64,000 bases of DNA from Alteromonas ponticola (GTDB lineage: Bacteria; Pseudomonadota; Gammaproteobacteria; Enterobacterales; Alteromonadaceae), in NCBI RefSeq assembly GCF_012911815.1, contig NZ_JAATNW010000002.1, positions 310,001 to 374,000 of the forward strand, read 5' to 3'. The translations under genes were made by a program, and so were the position numbers. Positions 1-9,170 of this stretch are shown here, in pieces; position 1 is the stretch's first letter; every line of letters starts with the position of its first letter. The notes below the pieces were generated by a model. The model made no database searches. It worked only from the letters and a program-made list of their open reading frames with translations, and was not told the origin of the DNA.

Positions 1-497
1 ACCTTTCTTTTTATTCTGCATTGATTCTTTAAATTTAAAAACACCAACTACCCTGCTTAAAAATCTCTTATTCTTTCCACCCATTAAAATACAACATTTG
101 CTTGCCAGAGACATCTGGATCTATTTTAAAAAACCGACTTTTTACAAAAGGCCTAGGTAAGCCGACAGCATACGATACGTGAGAACGCCTTTTTGGGTGT
201 GATCTATTCCCCAAATTTAAAACCATAACAATGATAAAATTTACAAAACTTGAACGCCCGTTCTTTGCCTTTTGATGACTGTCAATGCTTGCTATAGGGC
301 AGCTCCGTACGTATAGCGGGTCTTTTCAATTAAATCTCAGTTTAATGTCAAATCAATAGCACAAAAGCCAGCAGCTTCATACTGCAACACGCGTTATTTG
401 ATGGAGTAAACAGTCCGCTCCCACTCAGGTAGCATCAATGCGATCTAACATTTTTCTTCAACGTAACCAACAAGGTTAATAAATTAAAGAGGCATTT
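1..497. other. AT-rich gap upstream of mscS
   Basis: No confident gene is visible. On the minus strand an ATG at 226 opens a 52-codon frame ending at a TAA at 68-70. The same frame stays open upstream of the ATG to about position 330 but has no better start codon. The predicted peptide is basic and I do not recognise it. It may be chance or the tail of a decayed gene. The last 15 bases hold the ribosome-binding site of the following gene (AAAGAGG, 6 nt before its ATG). Confidence 0.4.
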
Positions 498-1337
498 ATG
501 GAAGATTTCTTCGGAACTAATATCGATTTATCGGATTTAACCGAAAAAGCAATATCATTGGTGATGACTTATACCCCCAAATTGTTATTGGCCATTATTA
601 CATTGGTGGTGGGTCTCTGGTTAGTGAGTCGTTTTGTGAGTTTATTAGACCACCGACTTGGAAGAAAGGACCCCACTTTAAATAAGTTTCTATGCGGACT
701 TATTAGTGTTGTCTTAAAATTGATGTTGTTGATTTCTGTCGCTTCTATGATCGGTATTGAAACAACCTCGTTTATCGCCGTAGTTGGTGCAGCTGGTTTG
801 GCCATAGGTCTAGCGTTACAAGGCAGCCTGGCGAATTTTGCTGGCGGCGTGCTAATACTGATTTTTAAACCATTCAAAGTGGGTGACACCATTGAAGCAG
901 AAGGTCACTTAGGTTCCGTGGAAGAGATACAAATTCTTTATACCATAATTAATACCTTCGACAATAAGCGTATTGTCATCCCCAACGGTAGTCTGTCTAA
1001 TGCCACGTTGACTAACGTCAGCGTATACGATAAGCGCCGCTGCGACATGACGTTTGGTATAGGCTATGATGACGATATCGATAAAGCAAAGGAGGTGTTA
1101 CAGCGCCTGTTTGAAGAGGATGAGCGATCATTGTCCGACCCTGCACCTAGGATCTGTGTGGGTGGATTAGGCGACAACTCAGTCAATCTGATGTTTCGCC
1201 CCTGGGTTGCCACGGATGATTTGTGGCCTTACTACTGGGATATGCAGGAAAAAGTAAAAAAAGCCTTTGATGAAGAAGGAATTAGCATACCTTATCCGCA
1301 GCGCGATGTGCATATCTACAAAGCGAGTGACGATTAA
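498..1337 (+). CDS. mscS: Small-conductance mechanosensitive channel, MscS family
   Basis: Inner-membrane channel that opens under membrane tension and releases solutes during hypo-osmotic shock. The 279-residue length is close to E. coli MscS (286). Three hydrophobic segments lie at roughly residues 27-48, 64-87 and 90-118. The third is the Gly/Ala-rich pore helix (AVVGAAGLAIGLALQG), followed by a soluble beta/mixed domain containing IPNGSLSNATLTN. The start is supported by AAAGAGG six bases upstream. The gene is followed by a strong hairpin and looks monocistronic. Family assignment is firm; whether it is the main MscS of the cell cannot be told from here. Confidence 0.95.
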   Translation: MEDFFGTNIDLSDLTEKAISLVMTYTPKLLLAIITLVVGLWLVSRFVSLLDHRLGRKDPTLNKFLCGLISVVLKLMLLISVASMIGIETTSFIAVVGAAGLAIGLALQGSLANFAGGVLILIFKPFKVGDTIEAEGHLGSVEEIQILYTIINTFDNKRIVIPNGSLSNATLTNVSVYDKRRCDMTFGIGYDDDIDKAKEVLQRLFEEDERSLSDPAPRICVGGLGDNSVNLMFRPWVATDDLWPYYWDMQEKVKKAFDEEGISIPYPQRDVHIYKASDD

Positions 1338-1347
1338 TCTCCCCATG

Positions 1348-1374
1348 CAGAGATAGCTTTGCAAGCTATCTCTG
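1348..1374 (+). terminator. Strong hairpin after mscS
   Basis: A perfect 12-bp inverted repeat (CAGAGATAGCTT / AAGCTATCTCTG) closes a 3-nt loop 11 bases after the mscS stop codon. It lacks a clean T-run, so it may be an imperfect intrinsic terminator or an mRNA 3'-end stabiliser. Confidence 0.6.
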
Positions 1375-1715
1375 ATACTTCTCAAAATTGGCTTTTAGAC
1401 TCGGGAGTCTGGCAATCTGGAGTTCAGCTGCCCAGAAAATATCGAAGATAGTAAGCAGCTATTCATTTTCGCCTATCTAAGTGCGCACCGCATGAGTATA
1501 AGAAATAATATCGCTATGTTGTACCCAATGTATCAGGTGATAACGGCTACTGTTTGGCGCAAAGGGGCTATCAAGTTTAAGAAGCTCGACTGTCTTGTGT
1601 TTGTCTAGAGCTGCCTGTCAGATGTTGTATGTGCCTTAAATAGAGACTGTCGAATCAGATATGAGGTAATACAAATAAAGAGCAGGAATCAACCTGCTCT
1701 TCTCTACATATAAAA
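1375..1715. other. Intergenic stretch without recognised gene
   Basis: About 340 bases between the mscS hairpin and the 3' end of the lipoprotein gene. A plus-strand frame of about 60 codons (about 1439-1606, ATG at 1491) is open, but it has no good ribosome-binding site and its product is not recognised. I see no repeat or RNA gene. Confidence 0.3.
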
Positions 1716-3938
1716 TTATTCCTCAATGAACGGAATATCGATAGGTGATTTATCGAATTTTTTCATCCTTCTCATGTCTACTTCAACTGCGTCTGGACCA
1801 AAAAACAAGTCAGAATAAATAGTTCGCATATCACTCAAAACAAGATAAGCATCTCTGTTGGTATCAGCTAATTCCCACTTTCTCACTTGTGACAATCTGC
1901 AATCATCAGCTACCGCTCGACAATTTGTAACCTCAGTTCCAGACAATAATTGGAACCTTCTCATTACTAAGATACCTTCTTCGATCGTCCAAGTTCCATA
2001 AAAGCGAGATATTTCGTTTGGAGATATTTCACCGTCAGAATTAATATCGTTAGTTGATAAGGTGTTCAAATTTCCATTCTCCTCTAACTGAAGAAGGAAC
2101 TGATTGATACCTGTTAAATTTCCCGAAAAATAACCATAAATACCAGGTGCAGTATCAGTGGTCCACTCTAAAGACTCAGTGTTAAATGCGCCACTAGTTG
2201 TTCCGCCAAAGATACCATCACCAATTACAGTAGATTCTGAATGTATATGCTCACCAATCGAAGATCCCGGAACTTGCGAAAATTCAATTTTTTCGAATAC
2301 CTTATCTACTTCTGGAGATACTGGAAGACCATCAGAAACTTTTGAAAGGATAATTTTACCGTCAATTTGCTCCCACGTGACTTCTAGCTTCGTATTTACA
2401 CCAAAGCCAGTGCCGTCAGCGTTTAGAATGAATTTATCATTGAAGAAAGAAATTATTTCATTCTCTGTTGTTACGTAATACATAAAAGAGTCAGTCGCAG
2501 TAATCAAAGGTAAGAATGCTACATGTTGTTCGCGATCTACAATATCTTCTCTTTTAATTGCTGCTGTATAAATCGAAGAAAATTCAGTTGAATATTTCTC
2601 TGCTTCATTATTTGGATAAATTGTTTCATAAGTAATGTCATAAACAACATCCAAACTGCCTCTGTTTTCGTTTAAAACGCTAATTTTAACCGCTTTTACA
2701 CCTCTTAATATATCAACAGTCATACCATCAATTACTGTTTGTGATTCTTCATACGCGGTTTCTGAAAAGTCTACGTTTATAACACCTTCACTCGAATTCC
2801 ATGTGAAGTCAGCAGCTAAAAATTTACCGGTTCCATCGTTGTTAAAGTCGAAACCAATGCCAAAAGAACGCGTATCAGAATAGGTTGTTCCATACAATCT
2901 GAATGCTTCCGGAAATTCAAATTGGGTATTAACCAATCTTTTGTCTGAAAGCGTTTCCTCTTTAGCTTCAGCAAACTCAGGCTTATTAATAACTTTATTT
3001 AAGTAATCTTTCCTTTTTTCCACTTGCTCAACCAACTGCAACGTATTTTCAAGGTCGCTAGGGAGTGAAAGTTCTTCGTTAACCAAAGCTTTATCTATTG
3101 CAACTTTAATCGCCGTTGCAAGATTTAAGATGTCTTCAGCATCCAACGATGCGCTATATACTTCATAAGCTTCTTCAGAGAAAATATCTTCCTCACCACT
3201 GTCTGTTAACATTAATCCGTATTTTGCGGTTGTGATATGAGTGATGCTGGAAGCAGAATTCTCATTTAATCCCAAAACTCCATCTTCTCCTGCCAATTCA
3301 ACCAACGTATTAAAATCAGCCATTAACGAAATAAGCACTGCGTCGCTCTGCTCGCCACTACCTACAGCCTTTAATGATACAAATTTGCTCGTTTGACCTT
3401 CATCTAGTGTGATATCAAAGCTGTAATTTCCATTTTCATCAGTAGTTGTAGTTTGCTCTGTATCCTGACCATCTAGCATCAAAACTATTGTTGCATTAGC
3501 TAGTGGGTTATCAGTTGCCTGACCATTAATCGTCAGCGAGGAGTTTTTACCGATGTCTTTGATATCGATTTGAACCACTTCAAATGATGACTCACCATCG
3601 TTATCTGTCACGTAAACTGTCAGAAAAACTGATTCGTTAGTATCAACCTCTGGTAGGGTTACGGATACTGTTGAGAAGTCAGTATTAGCTAACTTAACCG
3701 TAACGCCCTCAGTCTGCTCCCATCTGTAGCTTTGTACGCTACCATCTGCATCTTCTGCACTGGCGCTAATTTCGATAGTTGAATTCTCGTTGGCTGAAAT
3801 TGTTGTCTCAACGGTAATTTTTGGAAGTAAATTTTCTATAGGAATATCGATTGAGGTTGATTGGCTATCACCCCCACCACCGCAACCCACTAAGGCTGAC
3901 ATTAATAAAACACAAAAAGTCGCTCGTTTGAAATTCAT
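1716..3938 (-). CDS. Large modular lipoprotein with PKD-like and carboxypeptidase-regulatory-like domains
   Basis: Unrecognised at the whole-protein level. The N-terminus is a lipoprotein signal: a basic start, a hydrophobic run, and the lipobox ALVGC followed by Gly residues and Asp, so it is exported and lipid-anchored. Residues ~37-125 look like a PKD/K319-type Ig fold (ADGSVQSYRWEQT, VTDNDGES). Residues ~134-205 resemble a carboxypeptidase-regulatory-like beta sandwich (ITVNGQA-like start, DENGNYSF). The C-terminal half is beta-rich with no family I know. An EF-hand-like loop near residue 630 (DINSDGEISPNE) suggests calcium binding. The gene stands alone, convergent with mscS and divergent from the hydrolase cluster. 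Role could be adhesion or polymer binding; this is inference. Confidence 0.8.
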   Translation of the reverse strand: MNFKRATFCVLLMSALVGCGGGGDSQSTSIDIPIENLLPKITVETTISANENSTIEISASAEDADGSVQSYRWEQTEGVTVKLANTDFSTVSVTLPEVDTNESVFLTVYVTDNDGESSFEVVQIDIKDIGKNSSLTINGQATDNPLANATIVLMLDGQDTEQTTTTDENGNYSFDITLDEGQTSKFVSLKAVGSGEQSDAVLISLMADFNTLVELAGEDGVLGLNENSASSITHITTAKYGLMLTDSGEEDIFSEEAYEVYSASLDAEDILNLATAIKVAIDKALVNEELSLPSDLENTLQLVEQVEKRKDYLNKVINKPEFAEAKEETLSDKRLVNTQFEFPEAFRLYGTTYSDTRSFGIGFDFNNDGTGKFLAADFTWNSSEGVINVDFSETAYEESQTVIDGMTVDILRGVKAVKISVLNENRGSLDVVYDITYETIYPNNEAEKYSTEFSSIYTAAIKREDIVDREQHVAFLPLITATDSFMYYVTTENEIISFFNDKFILNADGTGFGVNTKLEVTWEQIDGKIILSKVSDGLPVSPEVDKVFEKIEFSQVPGSSIGEHIHSESTVIGDGIFGGTTSGAFNTESLEWTTDTAPGIYGYFSGNLTGINQFLLQLEENGNLNTLSTNDINSDGEISPNEISRFYGTWTIEEGILVMRRFQLLSGTEVTNCRAVADDCRLSQVRKWELADTNRDAYLVLSDMRTIYSDLFFGPDAVEVDMRRMKKFDKSPIDIPFIEE

Positions 3939-4123
3939 GAATAATCCATTTGAATTGGCTTGTTTGAAGAGCGGCGGATTATACTATAGTAGTAGATTGA
4001 CTGGCTTTGAATGCCGTATGTGATTACAGACTAACTTATGTTTTAGGAGATGTTTGAAATTCCCGACATATGGTATATGTTTATACGAATTGGATAAATA
4101 ATATACAATTCATGGAGTGAATA

Positions 4124-5206
4124 ATGCCATCAATTATTCTAATTCACGGCATTGGCGATCACGCCGACAGTAGCTTCAAAACCTCATTTACCAATATTTT
4201 TAATTACCTGCATAAAGAATTTTATAAAAATGTGCCCAATTTAAATGAGCACTGCAATGTGGAGTTAATCAACTACGATACCATTTTCGACAAGATCCTT
4301 GAAAAGCAGCGTAAATCAACTCAACAAGGCAGCATTACTGCTTCAGATAATAAAATATTTCAGTCGTTATTAAGTTATGGAGAGACAATCCGGGAAGATA
4401 ACTTTTTCACTAAAAGTGCCCTGGATGCATTCATCTATAACACCTTCCTTGCAAGGGCTGTGGAAGCGGAAGCCGGCGAACAGTTTTATAAGGCTTATAA
4501 CAGTACGGTTAAAAATGGAAATGTTGATGATTGTCATGTGATATGCCATTCATTAGGCACAGCTGTAATGCATAACTTATTGCATCGTTTGTTCGATACG
4601 ATGAATAAGCAAGAGAACACACCAAAATACCTTTCTTACCCTTATAACAAGATCAAGTCATTAACCATGCTTGCCAATGTTAGCCGAGTCTTCCCCCACG
4701 CTAGAGATCCCTATTCGAGTCGAGTTAAACCTGATTTATCGAATGGCATGTGTAAATACTTTCGCAATGTTTACCACGAATTTGATTTGGTCGCGCTTTT
4801 TCGAAAATTCAATCCAACGGCAATCTGGGATAATGACACACTGTTCAATTACGTTGAAATTCGTTTTAACGAAGTTGTTGATTTGCATAGGATGGCGCCA
4901 GACGTATTTTCAGAGGAGCGTCAATTATGGAATATTCATTCATTTGAGCATTACCTGGCTTGTCCGGACGTTCACGTAGGGATAATGAATGATATTTTTC
5001 GGAAGTCTGAGGATCGACCCAAAAAAAATGAAATCGACAAATACACAAAGCATTGGCATAAACTCTCACTAATGGGCATTTGGGAAGAACTTAAACAAAC
5101 CAAAGATAGTGCTGACTTTTCCGATGGGATAGATGATGAAGCTGAGAAGTTAAAAGACATTTATTCAAACTTCGCCCGCTTTTTCAACTCAGATACAACG
5201 GAGTAG
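4124..5206 (+). CDS. Alpha/beta-hydrolase-like protein, first gene of a three-gene unit
   Basis: The 360-residue protein starts with the oxyanion-type motif IILIHGIGDH (residues 4-13) and has a nucleophile-elbow-like HVICHSLGTAV with Ser143, so it probably folds as an alpha/beta hydrolase (esterase or lipase type). The usual Gly two residues before Ser is Cys141 here, which is unusual. Candidate acid and base are in HEFDLVALF and HSFEHY. No signal peptide or membrane helix is seen, so it is likely cytosolic. GGAG lies 8 bases before the ATG. A secreted protein starts 5 bases after the stop, followed by a membrane protein, so the three are probably co-transcribed. Substrate unknown. Confidence 0.75.
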   Translation: MPSIILIHGIGDHADSSFKTSFTNIFNYLHKEFYKNVPNLNEHCNVELINYDTIFDKILEKQRKSTQQGSITASDNKIFQSLLSYGETIREDNFFTKSALDAFIYNTFLARAVEAEAGEQFYKAYNSTVKNGNVDDCHVICHSLGTAVMHNLLHRLFDTMNKQENTPKYLSYPYNKIKSLTMLANVSRVFPHARDPYSSRVKPDLSNGMCKYFRNVYHEFDLVALFRKFNPTAIWDNDTLFNYVEIRFNEVVDLHRMAPDVFSEERQLWNIHSFEHYLACPDVHVGIMNDIFRKSEDRPKKNEIDKYTKHWHKLSLMGIWEELKQTKDSADFSDGIDDEAEKLKDIYSNFARFFNSDTTE

Positions 5207-5210
5207 CACG

Positions 5211-6284
5211 ATGAAAAGGACTTTGCTAATTATTATCGCATTACTTCCTGTTTATGCCCTTGCCGACCCTAACGCCAGTAAGGACAAACTAGAGTGTCAA
5301 TTTCCAAATAATGTTGAGGTTGGGGATAGCTGGGGGGATGTTCAAAGCCAGGCGAATGACGCTCGAAAAGCAATTTGCGAACACGTTAAGCTTAATACAA
5401 TCCAAAGCTTTATTGATGCTCATTTCTATTATCAAGTCTGGGTAAATGACGTAATTGCAGAGGCAAACGAACAATTAAATATTTATAGTGATACCGTCGC
5501 TACGTTGCTTACTGAAAGTATCGATCCTATATATGATTTGCGCCTCAAACCAACTATCACGGTATCTGGCAGCCAAGCTGTTTCATTTAAAAACGTTCTT
5601 TCAGGTGACAGTCACGACTTACCTGAGCTCAATGAACAAGTTAATTTAACGCCAGAAGAGGTTTCCGATTGCAACTGCGTCGATGCTTTCGTTGATTTGG
5701 AAGAGATGATTGATGACGTATTTTATGCGCGTAGTTTGAAAGGGACCTTTAATATAGAAAAGCTCTCAGCAATTAATACGGAGTGGAAGTCCTTCATAGA
5801 CACGTCCCGGGCACAAAGTCACATGGATATATGGTTTACCACAGTTGTATATGACACGTTCAGCGGTCTTATAGGTGACGATTACTTTACCTCTGATTTT
5901 GCTAAGCCTCCTTCTACTCAATACTTTCTAATGAGGCTCAACCCTGTATATGACAACATGGGAAAAGCACCTGATGGTCAGGAATTAAAAGAGTCGTTGG
6001 CGTTAGAAGTCGTGGGTTTTAACCGATGGAAAGAAGATGGCTGTTTTAATTCTTTTTCCTGCGGAGTTTCTTTTGCCTTAAATTATGCCGACCGGGACGG
6101 GTTTGATGAACTGGGCTGGGGTTTCATGTTTCATATTGATAACAGATTCAGTTTCGGCTTTTCAAAATATGGGGGTGATGAGGCGTTCTACCTATCAATT
6201 GACTTGTACCAATATATTTTCAACAGAGAAAACGACTATAAGCAGTATCTTTCAGACCGGCTAAAGGTGCTTAACAATGATTGA
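5211..6284 (+). CDS. Secreted cysteine-containing protein of unknown function
   Basis: The 357-residue product has a clear Sec signal peptide (KRTLLIIIALLPVYALA, cleavage expected near residue 18). Six cysteines remain, two as DCNCVD and two as GCFNSFSCG, which fits disulfide bonding in the periplasm. No catalytic motif or known domain is recognised. The ATG follows the hydrolase stop by 4 bases and reuses GGAG at the end of that gene. Its stop overlaps the start of the next gene by 8 bases. Tight coupling suggests that hydrolase, secreted and membrane proteins work together. Confidence 0.75.
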   Translation: MKRTLLIIIALLPVYALADPNASKDKLECQFPNNVEVGDSWGDVQSQANDARKAICEHVKLNTIQSFIDAHFYYQVWVNDVIAEANEQLNIYSDTVATLLTESIDPIYDLRLKPTITVSGSQAVSFKNVLSGDSHDLPELNEQVNLTPEEVSDCNCVDAFVDLEEMIDDVFYARSLKGTFNIEKLSAINTEWKSFIDTSRAQSHMDIWFTTVVYDTFSGLIGDDYFTSDFAKPPSTQYFLMRLNPVYDNMGKAPDGQELKESLALEVVGFNRWKEDGCFNSFSCGVSFALNYADRDGFDELGWGFMFHIDNRFSFGFSKYGGDEAFYLSIDLYQYIFNRENDYKQYLSDRLKVLNND

Positions 6285-7113
6285 TCCTATAGATGAAACA
6301 GCGGCTCAAGAACACTCGAACAAAGAGCACTTTGACTATCAGTTTCTACGTATATTAGTGGGATGGATTGCGCTAGTTATCGCATTAGTCTGTTACGTTA
6401 GTTACTGCATCTGGGTTGGCAAGCTTTCTCTGCCTTCGAGCATATCCGCTACGTTTCACTTTGGCGCAGTCATACCATTTGTTGGATTACTATTTATCGT
6501 TAGCGCATTCCTGGCCTGCTATGGAGAACGAGGCTCGATAGACTCGATGCTTTCATCTTTGGGAGCCATATGCGCGTGCATTGTCGCTGTATTCCCTACG
6601 TCAATTGATATGAAGTGGGTAAAACAAACTGAAGAAGTCTTAGCAAAACTACCAGCCTTCTGTAATATTAAGGAAAACGTTGTCGATGGAAAATGTTTAT
6701 ACAATCATTACCCTCTTATTAAAGGGGAGTGGATACCCGTTATTCACATTTCTGCAGCGATTTTCCTAATAGCCATACTATGTATATTTTGTCGGATTTT
6801 CTGGGTCCGGGCTAAAAGGAAGCTAGAGGTAGCCAAACCTGAAAATAAGATTAAGGTGGTAAGAAGAATACTAATTTATCAGATTTGTTGCGGTTTAATG
6901 CCTGTGTCTGCAGCAATTGGTTGGCTCGTCAAAGATGATATCCATTCAGCTCTATTTTGGGTGGAATTCGTTTGTTTAGTTGCATTTGGAGTAAGCTGGT
7001 TGGTCGCAGGTAAAGCATTTAAAACCACTTCAAATTCCAAGCATGATGAAGATGATCTTTCTGAGAAGATTGGTAAAGTAGCCCCTGTAGATTTTAAAAT
7101 CCCATTTAATTAA
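6277..7113 (+). CDS. Six-helix membrane protein, last gene of the unit
   Basis: The 278-residue protein has about six hydrophobic segments (near residues 28-50, 62-82, 94-112, 152-174, 194-212 and 219-240). The middle carries SSISATFHFGAVIPFVG, then a GAICACIVAVFPTS segment. This layout recalls a loosely defined bacterial membrane family with SIS-Y and ALFPT-like motifs of unknown function; the resemblance is from memory. A cysteine pair (FCNIKENVVDGKC) lies in the long loop between helices 3 and 4. The start overlaps the previous gene by 8 bases, indicating translational coupling. The C-terminal ~40 residues are charged and probably cytosolic. Confidence 0.7.
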   Translation: MIDPIDETAAQEHSNKEHFDYQFLRILVGWIALVIALVCYVSYCIWVGKLSLPSSISATFHFGAVIPFVGLLFIVSAFLACYGERGSIDSMLSSLGAICACIVAVFPTSIDMKWVKQTEEVLAKLPAFCNIKENVVDGKCLYNHYPLIKGEWIPVIHISAAIFLIAILCIFCRIFWVRAKRKLEVAKPENKIKVVRRILIYQICCGLMPVSAAIGWLVKDDIHSALFWVEFVCLVAFGVSWLVAGKAFKTTSNSKHDEDDLSEKIGKVAPVDFKIPFN

Positions 7114-7496
7114 AAACCGGAAAATACGATTTGCCATCCTTAATTAATTCGATTGAAGTCTGATAATTGAACAACTTAATGGGGCCAACTGAATTAGTGC
7201 TCGGGTTTCATCGATGAAAAGAGAGATAGGCGGTGATGCAATAATCGTTGGGGCACTTTCAGAGCATTTCTATGGTGAGGAGGTTGAGACATATCTAGGT
7301 GTTCATTACGAAACTCTAAAAATAAACTGCCTGCTTTACTAATAACCGAGTGACATTCAGCGAATAACTTCATTGACCCATTTATACTATAATAGCTAAC
7401 TTAGTGAACGAAGATTTAGTTGTATAGGAGGTAAATCTTTTGCAAATCAATCTGTGAAAAGGTGTGACTTGCACAGCACACTTATAAGGGCTTCTC
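7114..7496 (+). promoter_or_regulatory. Leader region of the PEP-CTERM-like gene
   Basis: No gene of normal size is visible in these 383 bases. An AT-rich promoter-like stretch lies at 7373-7393 (TTGACC, then overlapping TATACT and TATAAT, spacing not ideal). A full Shine-Dalgarno AGGAGGT at 7426-7432 sits 7 bases before a TTG that opens only a five-codon frame (7440-7457, ending TGA). The real downstream gene has a weaker AAGGG before its ATG. The mini-frame may be a leader peptide or a decayed start; not certain. Confidence 0.35.
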
Positions 7497-8303
7497 ATGT
7501 CAATCCATCGCAAGTTTTTTAAAACGTTCCTTTTACTGTTTGCCGTAATTTCAAATAACACTATAGCGAGTGTCATTCTCTACCAAACAGATTTTGATTC
7601 ACCTGAATATTCCGTGGGCTCGTTTGCGGGTCAGGACGAGTGGTTTGCTGTGTTAGGTAGCGACGCGGCAACTATTTCAACTGAGCAATCCGTTAGTGAT
7701 AGTCAAAGCGTACGTATTGATGGCGCAAAATTAGAATCCTTTCCCTCCTTTCCACCACCATTTGACACGTTCCAGTTTGGCTCGTATGCCCGACCACTTA
7801 GTTACGACACCCGGGGAAAGTCTATTGTTACCTTGTTTGGCATGGTCAACCTGAACGGTGATATTCCACCTACTTGTGGCACCGGTCTCGGATTAACAGG
7901 CATAGGTGACATGTTGCCCAATGCACTGATTGGGATTCAAGCCGATGAAGATGGCAATTCGGTCTTCTACTTGTCTAACGCTGATACGCAAGCAGTATAC
8001 GGTGAGGCCTATAATGTCGGGGAATGGGCAACATTAGAGGCCATATTTGATTACACCGCTAGAACGGTGACCGGCTATGCTAATGGCAACCTGTTAGGGA
8101 CCGTTGTATTCACGGCAAACGCCAGTGATCAAATAGAGTATATCAACATGTCACTAGGCTCATCCGTTCCATTGCCTAATGTTTTGGCATTTAACGATGA
8201 CATCACGATACGCGCCCAACATATCAGCGAACCTAATATGTCAGTAATGTGTATCCTCGTTTTGATGGTTATGGTGTTAAGACGGCATCGTATGAAAAAC
8301 TAA
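7497..8303 (+). CDS. Secreted protein with PEP-CTERM-like C-terminal sorting tail
   Basis: The 268-residue product has an N-terminal signal peptide (FFKTFLLLFAVISNNTIA, cleavage near residue 25). The middle is a beta-rich, lectin/jelly-roll-like exoprotein domain with no catalytic motif that I recognise. The C-terminus is tripartite: a short SEPN motif, a hydrophobic helix (MSVMCILVLMVMVL), then RRHRMKN. This is the layout of PEP-CTERM tails handled by exosortase EpsH/XrtA-type systems, with Ser-Glu-Pro in place of Pro-Glu-Pro. No exosortase is encoded in the window. AAGGG about 9 bases before the ATG supports the start. Family unknown; the tail assignment is a motif judgement. Confidence 0.75.
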   Translation: MSIHRKFFKTFLLLFAVISNNTIASVILYQTDFDSPEYSVGSFAGQDEWFAVLGSDAATISTEQSVSDSQSVRIDGAKLESFPSFPPPFDTFQFGSYARPLSYDTRGKSIVTLFGMVNLNGDIPPTCGTGLGLTGIGDMLPNALIGIQADEDGNSVFYLSNADTQAVYGEAYNVGEWATLEAIFDYTARTVTGYANGNLLGTVVFTANASDQIEYINMSLGSSVPLPNVLAFNDDITIRAQHISEPNMSVMCILVLMVMVLRRHRMKN

Positions 8304-8330
8304 ACAACCGGCAGCTCAAACGTAAGGCTT

Positions 8331-9170
8331 ATGACAATGCTTGCATTTCTATACGGTAACGGTCTGCTGATCTACACCTTTCTAAACTTGCCGATTGATG
8401 ATGAAGATAGTTTGCTTCCACTTCAAGCATCATCGGTCAACTACCGTATTGCAGTAGGCAAGGATGCTGGTAAAAAAGTATTCATTCTGCAAACATTGCC
8501 AGCCAAAGATCACTATAACTATGGACAACTAGCAAAGATATCTGGATTTAGCCTACATGCAGGGGTATTCGCTGACGCAGATCAACCAGACAAACTAGAG
8601 AGACTTTCTCGCTATATCGCAAGGCCAGCTGTGAGTGAACAACGCTTAAGCCTAACAACTGCAGGTAATGTCAGATGCAAACTTAAGACGCCCTATATAG
8701 AAGGTACAACCCACGTATTCTTCTCACCGATTGACTTCATTAGTAAGATTACCGCCTTGGTACCACCGCCTAGACTCAATCTGACACGGTATTATGGCGT
8801 GCTTGCGCCAAATGCCAATGTACGTGCAGAGATCACTGCTTCTCAGCGAGGCAGGAACAGCCCTCGGTTAGCCGAGGACTTAAAAGACTCAGGTAAGCCA
8901 TACCATGCACGTAGTATGAGCTGGGCTCAGCGGTTAAAACGAGTATTCAACATTGGCATCACCATTTGCGAAGCGTGTGAGAGCAACAATGTCAAGATAA
9001 TCGCTTGTATTACACAGCCTGCTATCATCAACAAGATATTGATGCACTTAGACAAAAACAGCTTTCCTATTACTGCTAATACTTGTCGAGCCCCGCCGCT
9101 TTTCGAATCTGCTCAAACCACAGTGGTTGATGACTATACCATCCAACAAGATTTTGACTTTGGGGCATAA
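8331..9170 (+). mobile_element. IS91-family transposase remnant (C-terminal half)
   Basis: From about position 8385 the frame matches the C-terminal half of IS91-type rolling-circle (Y2/HUH) transposases: SVNYRIAVG, GFSLHAGVFADA, RYIARPAVSEQRLSL, LKTPYIEGTTHVFF, LVPPPRLNLTRYYGVLAPN and MSWAQRLKRVFNI follow in the family order. The N-terminal zinc-binding and HUH portion is missing; the first ~20 codons after 8331 do not look like the family. At ~280 residues it is well below the usual ~400-500. A small GAGGC/GCCTC hairpin lies at 9209-9222 just downstream. It is a dead fragment that probably records an insertion in this spot. Confidence 0.8.
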
